From Leptidea sinapis (lineage: Eukaryota > Arthropoda > Insecta > Lepidoptera > Pieridae): DNA of 64,000 bases. The stretch spans positions 9,300,001 through 9,364,000 of the forward strand of contig NC_066283.1 of NCBI RefSeq assembly GCF_905404315.1. The letters run 5' to 3'. The notes under the pieces were generated by a model. The model was given only the letters and a program-made list of their open reading frames with translations, was not told the origin of the DNA and searched no databases. Below are positions 36,100-47,800 of the stretch, piece by piece; position 1 is the stretch's first letter; each line of letters opens with the position of its first letter. A program made the translations under genes and the position numbers.

Positions 36100-39000
36100 T
36101 GGCCGCAGCTCAAAAGTATGATAACTACATTATGGGTATCGTATCAGAGGTTCTCGAGGGTGCTGAGAACGATTTTGTGATCATTTTTCAAATCCAAGAT
36201 GGCCGCCGCACAAAATTATGATTTCAGCAATATGGATATCGTACCCTAGGTTCTCGAGGGTGCAGAGAAAGATTTTGTGGTCAGTTTTCAAATCCAAGAT
36301 GGCCGCCACTCAAAAGTATGATAACTACATTATGGGTATCGTATCCCAGGTTCTCGAGGGTGCTGAGAACGATTTTGTGATCATTTTACCAATCCAAGAT
36401 GGCCACCGCTCAAAAGTATGATAACTACATTATGGGTATCGTAACCCAGGTTCTCGAGGGTGCTGAGAACAATTTTGTGATCATTTTTCAAATCCAAGAT
36501 GGCCGCCGCACAAAATTATGATTTCAGCAACATGGATATCGTACCCGAGGTTCTCGAGGGTGCAGAGAAAGATTTTGTGGTCATTTTTCAAATCCAAGAT
36601 GGCCGCCGCACAAAATTATATTTTCACCAATGTGGATATCGTGTCCGAGGTTCTCGAAGGTGCAGAAAACAATTTTGGATCATTTTTCAAATCCAAGATG
36701 GCCGCTCAAAAGTATAATAACTACATTATGAGTATAGTATCCAAGGTTCTCGAGAGTGCAGAAAACAATTTTGGGATCATTTTTAAATCCGAGATGGCCG
36801 CCGCTCAAAAGTATGATAACTAGATTATGGCTATCGTATCCTAGGTTCTCGAGGGTGCAGAGAAAGATTTTGTGATCAGTTTGCTAATACAAGATGGCCG
36901 CCGCTCAAAAGTATGATAACTACATCATGGTTATCGTATCCGAGGTTCCCGAGGGTGCTGAGAACGATTTTGTGATCATTTTTCCAATCCAAGATGGCCG
37001 CCGCTTAAAAGTATGATAACTACATTATGGGTATCATATCCCAGGTTCTCGAGGGTGCTGAGAACGATTATGTGATCATTTTTCCAATCCAAGATGGCCG
37101 CCGCTCAAAAGTATAATAACTACATTATGGGTATCGTAACCCAGGTTCTCGAGGGTGCTGAGAACAATTTTGTGATAATTTTTCAAATCCAAGATGGCCG
37201 CCGCACAAAATTATGATTTCAGCAATATGGATATCGTACCCGAGGTTCTCCAGGGTGCAGAGAACGATTTGGTGATCATTTTTCAAATCCAAGGTGGCCG
37301 CCGACACAAAACTATAATTTCAGCAATATGGATATCGTATCCCAGGTTCTCGAGGAAGCTGAGAACAATTTTGTGATCATTTTTCAAATCCAAGATGGCC
37401 GCCGCACAAAACTATGATTTCAGCAATATGGATATCGTACCCGAGTTTCTCGAGGGTGCAGGGAACGATTTTGTGATCATTTTTCAAATCCAAGATGGCC
37501 GCTCAAAAGTATGATAACTACATTATGGGTATAGTATCCGAGGTTCTCGAGAGTGCAGAAAACAATTTTGGGATCATTTTTAAATCCGAGATGGCCGCCG
37601 CTCAAAAGTATGATAACTAGATTATGGGTATCGTATCCTAGGTTCTCGAGGGTGCAGAGAAAGATTTTGTGATCAGTTTGCTAATACAAGATGGCCGCCG
37701 CTCAAAAGTATGATAACTACATCATGGTTTTCGTATCCGAGGTTCCCGAGGGTGCTGAGAACGATTTTGTGATCATTTTTCTAATCCAAGATGGCCGCTG
37801 CACAAAATTATATTTTCACCAATGTGGATATCGTGTCCGAGGTTCTCGAAGGTGCAGAAAACAATTTTGGGATCATTTTTAAATCGGAGATGGCCGCCGC
37901 TTAAAAGTATGATAACTAGATTATGGGAATCGTATCCTAGGTCCTAGAGGGTGCAGAGAAAGATTTGGTGATCATTTTTCAAATCCAAGATGGCTGCCGC
38001 ACAAAATTATGATTTCAGCAATATGGATATCGTATCCTAGGTTCTCGAGAGTGCAGAAAACAATTTTGGGATCATTTTCAAATCCAAGATGGCCGCCGCT
38101 CAAAAGTTTGATAACTACATTATGGGTATCGTATCCCAGGTTCTCGAGGGTGTTGAGAACGATTCTGTGATCAGTTTTCAAATCCAAGATGGCCGCCGCA
38201 CAAAATTATGATTTTAGCAATATGGATATCGTACCCGAGGTTCTCGAGGGTGCAGAGAACGCTTTGGTGATTATTTTTCAAATCCAAGATGGCCGCCGCC
38301 CAAAATTATGATTTCAGCAATATGGATATCGTACCCGAGATTCTAGAAGGTGCAGAGAAAGATTTTGTGGTCAGTTTTCAAATCCAAGATGACTACCGCT
38401 CAAAAGTATGATAACTATATTATGGGTATCGTAACCCAGGTTCTCGAGGGTGCTGAGAACAATTTTGTGATCATTTTTCAAATCCAAGATGGCCGCCGCA
38501 CAAAATTATGATTTCAGCAGTATGGATATCGTACCGGAGGTTCTCGAGGGTGCAGACATCGATTTTGTGATCATTTTTCAAATCCAAGATGGCCGCCGCT
38601 CAAAAGTATGATAACTACATTATGGGTATCGTATCAGAGGTTCTCGAGCGTGCTGAGAACGATTTTGTGATCATTTTTCTAATCCAAGATGGCCGCGGCA
38701 CAAAATTATAATTTCAGCAATATGGATATCGTACCCGAGGTTCTGGAGGGTGCTGAGAACGATTTGGTGATTATTTTTCAAATCCAAGATGGCCGCCGCA
38801 CAAAATTATGATTTCAGCAATATGGATATCGTACCCGAGATTCTCGAAGGTGCAGAGAAAGATTTTGTGGTAAGTTTTCAAATCCAAGATGGCTACCGCT
38901 CAAAAGTATGATAACTTTATTATGGGTATCGTAACCCAGGTTCTCGAGGGTGCTGAGAACAATTTTGTGATCATTTTTCAAATCCAAGATGGCCGCCGCA

Positions 39001-39400
39001 CAAAATTATGATTTCAGCAGTATGGATATCGTACCCGAGGTTCTCGAGAGTGCAGAAAACAATTTTGGGATCATTTTCAAATCCAAGATGGCCGCCGCTC
39101 AAAAGTATGATAGCTACATTATGGGTATCGTATCCCAGGTTCTCGAGGGTGCTGAGAACGATTTTGTGATCATTTTTCCAATCCAAGACGGCCGCCGCTC
39201 AAAAGTATGATAACTACATTATGGGTATCGTAACCCAGGTTCTCGAGGGTGCTGAGAACAATTTTGTGATCATTTTTCAAATCCAAGATGGCCGCCGCAC
39301 AAAATTATGATTTCAGCAGTATGGATATCGTACCCGAAGTTCTCGAGGGTGCAGAGAACGATTTTGTGATCATTTTTCAAATCCAAGATGGCCGCCGCTC
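36100..39400. repeat. 4.8-kb superrepeat, left copy
   Basis: Matches the block 4787 bp downstream (36218/41005, 36499/41286, 37125/41912), then 4887 bp (37691/42578, 38971/43858). The one-monomer step is near 42.2 kb. Shared oddities include the short GATGGCCGCTCAAAAG monomers and GGTCCTAGAGG. Confidence 0.86.
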
Positions 39401-39449
39401 AAAAGTATGATAACTACATTATGGGTATCGTAACCCAGGTTCTCGAGGG

Positions 39450-40854
39450 TGCTGAGAACGATTTTGTGATCATTTTTCAAATCCAAGATGGCCGCCGCAC
39501 AAAATTATGATTTCAGCAGTATGGATATCGTACCCGAGGTTCTCGAGGGTGCAGAGAACGATTTTGTGATCATTTTTCAAATCCAAGATGGCCGCCGCTC
39601 AAAAGTATGATAACTACATTATGGGTATCGTATCAGAGGTTCTCGAGGGTGCTGAGAACGATTTTGTGATCATTTTTCAAATCCAAGATGGCCGCCGCAC
39701 AAAATTATGATTTCAGCAATATGGATATCGTACCCTAGGTTCTCGAGGGTGCAGAGAAAGATTTTGTGGACAGTTTTCAAATCCAAGATGGCCGCCACTC
39801 AAAAGTATGATAACTACATTATGGGTATCGTATCCCAGGTTCTCGAGGGTGCTGAGAACGATTTTGTGATCATTTTCAAATCCAAGATGGCCGCCGCTCA
39901 AAAGTATGATAGCTACATTATGGGTATCGTATCCCAGGTTCTCGAGGGTGCTGCGAACGATTTTGTGGTAAGTTTTCAAATCCAAGATGGCTACCGCTCA
40001 AAAGTATGATAACTATATTATGGGTATCGTAACCCAGGTTCTCGAGGGTGCTGAGAACAATTTTGTGATCATTTTTCAAATCCAAGATGGCCGCCGCACA
40101 AAATTATGATTTCAGCAGTATGGATATCGTACCCGAGGTTCTCGAGGGTGCAGAGAACGATTTTGTGATCATTTTTCAAATCCAAGATGGCCGCCGCTCA
40201 AAAGTATGATAACTACATTATGGGTATCGTATCAGAGGTTCTCGAGGGTGCTGAGAACGATTTTGTGATCATTTTTCAAATCCAAGATGGCCGCCGCACA
40301 AAATTATGATTTCAGCAGTATGGATATCGTACCCGAGGTTCTCGAGGGTGCAGAGAACGATTTTGTGATCATTTTTCAAATCCAAGATGGCCGCCGCTCA
40401 AAAGTATGATAACTACATTATGGGTATCGTATCAGAGGTTCTCGAGGGTGCTGAGAACGATTTTGTGATCATTTTTCAAATCCAAGATGGCCGCCGCACA
40501 AAATTATGATTTCAGCAATATGGATATCGTACCCTAGGTTCTCGAGGGTGCAGAGAAAGATTTTGTGGACAGTTTTCAAATCCAAGATGGCCGCCACTCA
40601 AAAGTATGATAACTACATTATGGGTATCGTATCCCAGGTTCTCGAGGGTGCTGAGAACGATTTTGTGATCATTTTCAAATCCAAGATGGCCGCCGCTCAA
40701 AAGTATGATAGCTACATTATGGGTATCGTATCCCAGGTTCTCGAGGGTGCTGAGAACGATTTTGTGGTAAGTTTCCAAATCCAAGATGGCTACCGCTCAA
40801 AAGTATGATAACTATATTATGGGTATCGTAACCCAGGTTCTCGAGGGTGCTGAG
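39450..40854. repeat. Eight-monomer tandem duplication (offset 799)
   Basis: 39450-40055 recurs at 40249-40854, sharing CCGCCACTCAAAAG, ATGATAGCTACATT and GTGGTAAGTTT. It sits between the two 4.8-kb copies. Confidence 0.85.
39584..39783 (+). repeat. Representative A+B satellite dimer
   Basis: A typical pair: the A monomer is 39584-39683 and the B monomer 39684-39783, each exactly 100 bp. Shared blocks: CAAGATGGCCGCCGC (1-15), ATGGRTATCGTA (about 38-50), GGTTCTCGAGGGTGC (55-69) and TTTTCAAATC (91-100). The types differ mainly in positions 16-38 and 70-90. The A monomer has about 43% G+C and five CpG. Confidence 0.9.
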
Positions 40855-40889
40855 AACGATTTTGTGATCATTTTACCAATCCAAGATGG

Positions 40890-43800
40890 CCACCGCTCAA
40901 AAGTATGATAACTACATTATGGGTATCGTATCAGAGGTTCTCGAGGGTAATGAGAACGATTTTGTGATCATTTTTCAAATCCAAGATGGCCGCCGCACAA
41001 AATTATGATTTCAGCAATATGGATATCGTACCCTAGGTTCTCGAGGGTGCAGAGAAAGATTTTGTGGACAGTTCTCAAATCCAAGATGGCCGCCACTCAA
41101 AAGTATGATAACTACATTATGGGTATCGTATCCCAGGTTCTCGAGGGTGCTGAGAACGATTTTGTGATCATTTTACCAATCCAAGATGGCCACCGCTCAA
41201 AAGTATGATAACTACATTATGGGTATCGTAACCCAGGTTCTCGAGGGTGCTGAGAACAATTTTGTGATCATTTTTCAAATCCAAGATGGCCGCCGCACAA
41301 AATTATGATTTCAGCAACATGGATATCGTACCCGAGGTTCTCGAGGGTGCAGAGAAAGATTTTGTGGTCATTTTTCAAATCCAAGATGGCCGCCGCACAA
41401 AATTATATTTTCACCAATGTGGATATCGTGTCCGAGGTTCTCGAAGGTGCAGAAAACAATTTTGGATCATTTTTCAAATCCAAGATGGCCGCTCAAAAGT
41501 ATAATAACTACATTATGGGTATATTATCCGAGGTTCTCGAGAGTGCAGAAAACAATTTTGGGATCATTTTTAAATCCGAGATGGCCGCCGCTCAAAAGTA
41601 TGATAACTAGATTATGGGTATCGTATCCTAGGTTCTCGAGGGTGCAGAGAAAGATTTTGTGATCAGTTTGCTAATACAAGATGGCCGCCGCTCAAAAGTA
41701 TGATAACTACATCATGGGTATCGTATCCGAGGTTCCCGAGGGTGCTGAGAACGATTTTGTGATCATTTTTCCAATCCAAGATGGCCGCCGCTCAAAAGTA
41801 TGATAACTACATTATGGGTATCGTATCCAAGGTTCTCGAGGGTGCTGAGAACGATTATGTGATCATTTTTCCAATCCAAGATGGCCGCCACTCAAAAGTA
41901 TGATAACTACATTATGGGTATCGTAACCCAGGTTCTCGAGGATGCTGAGAACAATTTTGTGATAATTTTTCAAATCCAAGATGGCCGCCGCACAAAATTA
42001 TGATTTCAGCAATATGGATATCGTACCCGAGGTTCTCGAGGGTGCAGAGAACGATTTGGTGATCATTTTTCAAATCCAAGGTGGCCGCCGACACAAAACT
42101 ATAATTTCAGCAATATGGATATCGTATCCCAGGTTCTCGAGGAAGCTGAGAACAATTTTGTGATCATTTTTCAAATCCAAGATGGCCGCCGCACAAAACT
42201 ATGATTTCAGCAATATGGATATCATACCCGAGGTTCTCGAAGGTGCAGAGAAAGATTTTGTGGTAAGTTTTCAAATCCAAGATGGCTACCGCTCAAAAGT
42301 ATGATAACTATATTATGGGTATCGTAACCCAGGTTCTCGAGGGTGCTGAGAACAATTTTGTGATCATTTTTCAAATCCAAGATGGCCGCTCAAAAGTATG
42401 ATAACTACATTATGGGTAAAGTATCCGAGGTTCTCGAGAGTGCAGAAAACAATTTTGGGATCATTTTTAAATCCGAGATGGCCGCCGCTCAAAAGTATGA
42501 TAACTAGATTATGGGTATCGTATCCTAGGTTCTCGAGGGTGCAGAGAAAGATTTTGTGATCAGTTTGCTAATACAAGATGGCCGCCGCTCAAAAGTATGA
42601 TAACTACATCATGGTTTTCGTATCCGAGGTTCCCGAGGGTGCTGAGAACGATTTTGTGATCATTTTTCTAATCCAAGATGGCCGCTGCACAAAATTATAT
42701 TTTCACCAATGTGGATATCGTGTCCGAGGTACTCGAAGGTGCAGAAAACAATTTTGGGATCATTTTTAAATCGGAGATGGCCGCCGCTTAAAAGTATGAT
42801 AACTAGATTATGGGAATCGTATCCTAGGTCCTAGAGGGTGCAGAGAAAGATTTGGTGATCATTTTTCAAATCCAAGATGGCTGCCGCACAAAATTATGAT
42901 TTCAGCAATATGGATATCGTATCCTAGGTTCTCGAGAGTGCAGAAAACAATTTTGGGATCATTTTCAAATCCAAGATGGCCGCCGCTCAAAAGTTTGATA
43001 ACTACATTATGGGTATCGTATCCCAGGTTCTCGAGGGTGCTGAGAACGATTCTGTGATCAGTTTTCAAATCCAAGATGGCCGCCGCACAAAATTATGATT
43101 TTAGCAATATGGATATCGTACCCGAGGTTCTTGAGGGTGCAGAGAACGCTTTGCTGATTATTTTTCAAATCCAAGATGGCCGCCGCCCAAAATTATGATT
43201 TCAGCAATATGGATATCGTACCCGAGATTCTAGAAGGTGCAGAGAAAGATTTTGTGGTCAGTTTTCAAATCCAAGATGACTACCGCTCAAAAGTATGATA
43301 ACTATATTATGGGTATCGAAACCCAGGTTCTCGAGGGTGCTGAGAACAATTTTGTGATCATTTTTCAAATCCAAGATGGCCGCCGCACAAAATTATGATT
43401 TCAGCAGTATGGATATCGTACCCGAGGTTCTCGAGGGTGCAGACATCGATTTTGTGATCATTTTTCAAATCCAAGATGGCCGCCGCTCAGAAGTATGATA
43501 ACTACATTATGGGTATCGTATCAGAGGTTCTCGAGCGTGCTGAGAACGATTTTGTGATCATTTTTCTAATCCAAGATGGCCGCCGCACAAAATTATAATT
43601 TCAGCAATATGGATATCGTACCCGAGGTTCTCGAGGGTGCTGAGAACGATTTGGTGATTATTTTTCAAATCCAAGATGGCCGCCGCACAAAATTATGATT
43701 TCAGCAATATGGATATCGTACCCGAGATTCTCGAAGGTGCAGAGAAAGATTTTGTGGTCAGTTTTCAAATCCAAGATGGCTACCGCTCAAAAGTATGATA

Positions 43801-44280
43801 ACTTTATTATGGGTATCGTAACCCAGGTTCTCGAGGGTGCTGAGAACAATTTTGTGATCATTTTTCAAATCCAAGATGGCCGCCGCACAAAATTATGATT
43901 TCAGCAGTATGGATATCGTACCCGAGGTTCTCGAGAGTGCAGAAAACAATTTTGGGATCATTTTTAAATCCAAGATGGCCGCCGCTCAAAAGTATGATAA
44001 CTACATTATGGGTATCGTATCCCAGGTTCTCGAGGGTGCTGAGAACGATTTTGTGATCATTTTTCCAATCCAAGACGGCCGCCGCTCAAAAGTATGATAA
44101 CTACATTATGGGTATCGTAACCCAGGTTCTCGAGGGTGCTGAGAACAATTTTGTGATCATTTTTCAAATCCAAGATGGCCGCCGCACAAAATTATGATTT
44201 CAGCAGTATGGATATCGTACCCGAAGTTCTCGAGGGTGCAGAGAACGATTTTGTGATCATTTTTCAAATCCAAGATGGCC
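40890..44280. repeat. 4.8-kb superrepeat, right copy
   Basis: Partner of the block at 36.1-39.4 kb. It has one additional monomer near 42220-42320 with GTGGTAAGT. Parts recur again at 51.3-53.9 kb. Confidence 0.86.
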
Positions 44281-44879
44281 GCCGCTCAAAAGTATGATAA
44301 CTACATTATGGGTATCGTATCAGAGGTTCTCGAGGGTGCTGAGAACGATTTTGTGATCATTTTTCAAATCCAAGATGGCCGCCGCACAAAATTATGATTT
44401 CAGCAATATGGATATCGTACCCTAGGTTCTCGAGGGTGCAGAGAAAGATTTTGTGGACAGTTTTCAAATCCAAGATGGCCGCCACTCAAAAGTATGATAA
44501 CTACATTATGGGTATCGTATCCCAGGTTCTCGAGGGTGCTGAGAACAATTTTGTGATCATTTTTCAAATCCAAGATGGCCGCCGCACAAAATTATGATTT
44601 CAGCAGTATGGATATCGTACCCGAGGTTCTCGAGAGTGCAGAAAACAATTTTGGGATCATTTTCAAATCCAAGATGGCTACCGCTCAAAAGTATGATAAC
44701 TTTATTATGGGTATCGTAACCCAGGTTCTCGAGGGTGCTGAGAACGATTTTGTGATCATTATTCAAATCCTAGATTGCCGCCGCACAAAATTATGATTTC
44801 AGCAATATGGATATCGTACCCGAGGTTCTCGAGGGTGCAGAGAAAGATTTTGTGATCAGTTTTCAAATCCAAGATGGCC

Positions 44880-47800
44880 GCCGCTCAAAAGAATGATAAC
44901 TACATTATGGGTATCGTAACCCAGGTTCTCGAGGGTGCTGAGAACAATTTTGTGATCATTATTCAAATCCTAGATTGCCGCCGCACAAAATTATGATTTC
45001 AGCAATATGGATATCGTACCCGAGGTTCTCGAGGGTGCAGAGAAAGATTTTGTGGACAGTTTTCAAATCCAAGATGGCCGCCGCACAAAATTATGATTTC
45101 AGCAATATGGATATCGTACCCGAGGTTCTCGAGGGTGCTGAGAACGATTTTGTGATCATTTTTCAAATCCAAGATGGCCGTTGCACAAAATTATGATTTC
45201 AGCAATATGAATATCGTACCCGAGGTTCTCCAGGGTGCAGAGAACGATTTTGTGATAATTTTTCAAATCCAAGATGGCTGCCGCACAAAAATATGTATTC
45301 AGCAATATGGATATCGTGTCCGAGGTTCTCGAGGGTGAAGAAAACAATTTTGGGATCATTTTTAAATCCCAGATGGTCGCCGCTCAAAAGTATGATGACT
45401 AGATTTTGGGTATCGTATCAGAGGTTCTCGAGGGTGCTGAGAACGATTTTGTGATCATTATTCAAATCCTAGATTGCCGCCGCACAAAATTATGATTTCA
45501 GCAATATGGATATCGTACCCGAGGTTCTCGAGGGTGCAGAGAAAGATTTTGTGGACAGTTTTCAAATCCAAGATGGCCGCCGCACAAAATTATGATTTCA
45601 GCAATATGGATATCGTACCCGAGGTTTTCGAAGGTGCAAAGAACGATTTTGTGATCATTTTTCAAATCCAAGATGGCCGCCGCTCAAAAGTATGATAACT
45701 ACATTATGGGTATCGTACCAGAGGTTCTCGAGGGTGCTGAGAACGATTTTGTGACCATTTTTCAAATCCAAGATGGCCGTTGCACAAAAATATGTATTAA
45801 GCAATATGGATATGGTGTCCGAGGTTCTCGAGGGTGAAAAAAACAATTTTGGGATCATTTTTAAATCCGCGATGGCCGCCGCTCAAAAGTATGATGACTA
45901 GATTATGGGTATCGTATCAGAGGTTCTCGAGGGTGCTGAGAACGATTTTGTGATCATTATTCAAATCCTAGATTGCCGCCGCACAAAATTATGATTTCAG
46001 CAATATGGATATCGTACCCGAGGTTCTCGAGGGTGCAGAGAAAGATTTTGTGATCATTTTTCAAATCCAAGATGGCCGCCGCTCAAAAGTATGATAACTA
46101 CATTATGGTATCGTAACCCAGGTTCTCGAGGTTGCTGAGAACAATTTTGTGATCATTATTCAAATCCTTGATTGCCGCCGCACAAAATTATGATTTCAGC
46201 AATATGGATATCGTACCCGAGGTTCTCGAGGGTGCAGAGAAAGATTTTGTGGACAGTTTTCAAATCCAAGATGGCCGCCGCACAAAATTATGATTTCAGC
46301 AATATGGATATCGTACCCGAGGTTCTCGAGGGTGCTGAGAACGATTTTGTGATCATTTTTCAAATCCAAGATGGCCGTTGCACAAAATTATGATTTCAGC
46401 AATATGAATATCGTACCCGAGGTTCTCGAGGGTGCAGAGAACGATTTTGTGATTATTTTTCAAATCCAAGATGGCCGCCGCACAAAAATATGTATTCAGC
46501 AATATGGATATCGTGTCCGAGGTTCTCGAGGGTGAAGAAAACAATTTTGGGATCATTTTTAAATCCCAGATGGTCGCCGCTCAAAAGTATGATGACTAGA
46601 TTTTGGGTATCGTATCAGAGGTTCTCGAGGGTGCTGAGAACGATTTTGTGATCATTATTCAAATCCTAGATTGCCGCCGCACAAAATTATGATTTCAGCA
46701 ATATGGATATCGTACCCGAGGTTCTCGAGGGTGCAGAGAAAGATTTTGTGGACAGTTTTCAAATCCAAGATGGCCGCCGCACAAAATTATGATTTCAGCA
46801 ATATGGATATCGTACCCGAGGTTTTCGAAGGTGCAAAGAACGATTTTGTGATCATTTTTCAAATCCAAGATGGCCGCCGCTCAAAAGTATGATAACTACA
46901 TTATGGGTATCGTACCAGAGGTTCTCGAGGGTGCTGAGAACGATTTTGTGACCATTTTTCAAATCCAAGATGGCCGTTGCACAAAAATATGTATTAAGCA
47001 ATATGGATATGGTGTCCGAGGTTCTCGAGGGTGAAAAAAACAATTTTGGGATCATTTTTAAATCCGAGATGGCCGCCGCTCAAAAGTATGATGACTAGAT
47101 TATGGGTATCGTATCAGAGGTTCTCGAGGGTGCTGAGAACGATTTTGTGATCATTATTCAAATCCTAGATTGCCGCCGCACAAAATTATGATTTCAGCAA
47201 TATGGATATCGTACCCGAGGTTCTCGAGGGTGCAGAGAAAGATTTTGTGGACAGTTTTCAAATCCAAGATGGCCGCCGCTCAATAGTATGATAACTACAT
47301 TATGGGTATCTTATCCCAGGTTCTCGAGGGTGCTGATAACGATTTTGTGATCATTTTTCTAATCCAAGATGGCCGCCGCACAAAATTATGATAACTACAT
47401 TATGGGTATCGCATCCGAGGTTCTCGAGAGTGCAGAAAACAATTTTGGGATCATTTTTAAATCCAAGATGGCCGCCGCTCAAAAGTATGATAACTACATT
47501 ATGGATATCGTATCAAAGGTTCTCGAGGGTGCTGAGAACGATTCTGTGATCAGTTTTCAAATCCAAGATGGCCGCCGCACAAAAATATGATTATAGCAAT
47601 ATGGATATCGTACCCGAGGTTCTCGAGGGTGCAGAGAACGATTTGGTGATTATTTTTCAAATCCAAGATGGCCGCCGCACAAAATTATGATTTCAGCAAT
47701 GTGGATATCGTACCCGAGATTCTCGAAGGTGCAGAGAAAGATTTTGTGGTCAGTTTTCAAATCCATGATGGCTACCGCTCAAAAGTATGATAACTATATT

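Noticed and set aside
39584..39783. CENP-B box
   Set aside because: I looked for the TTCG-N4-A-N2-CGGG pattern in the A and B consensus monomers and did not find it.
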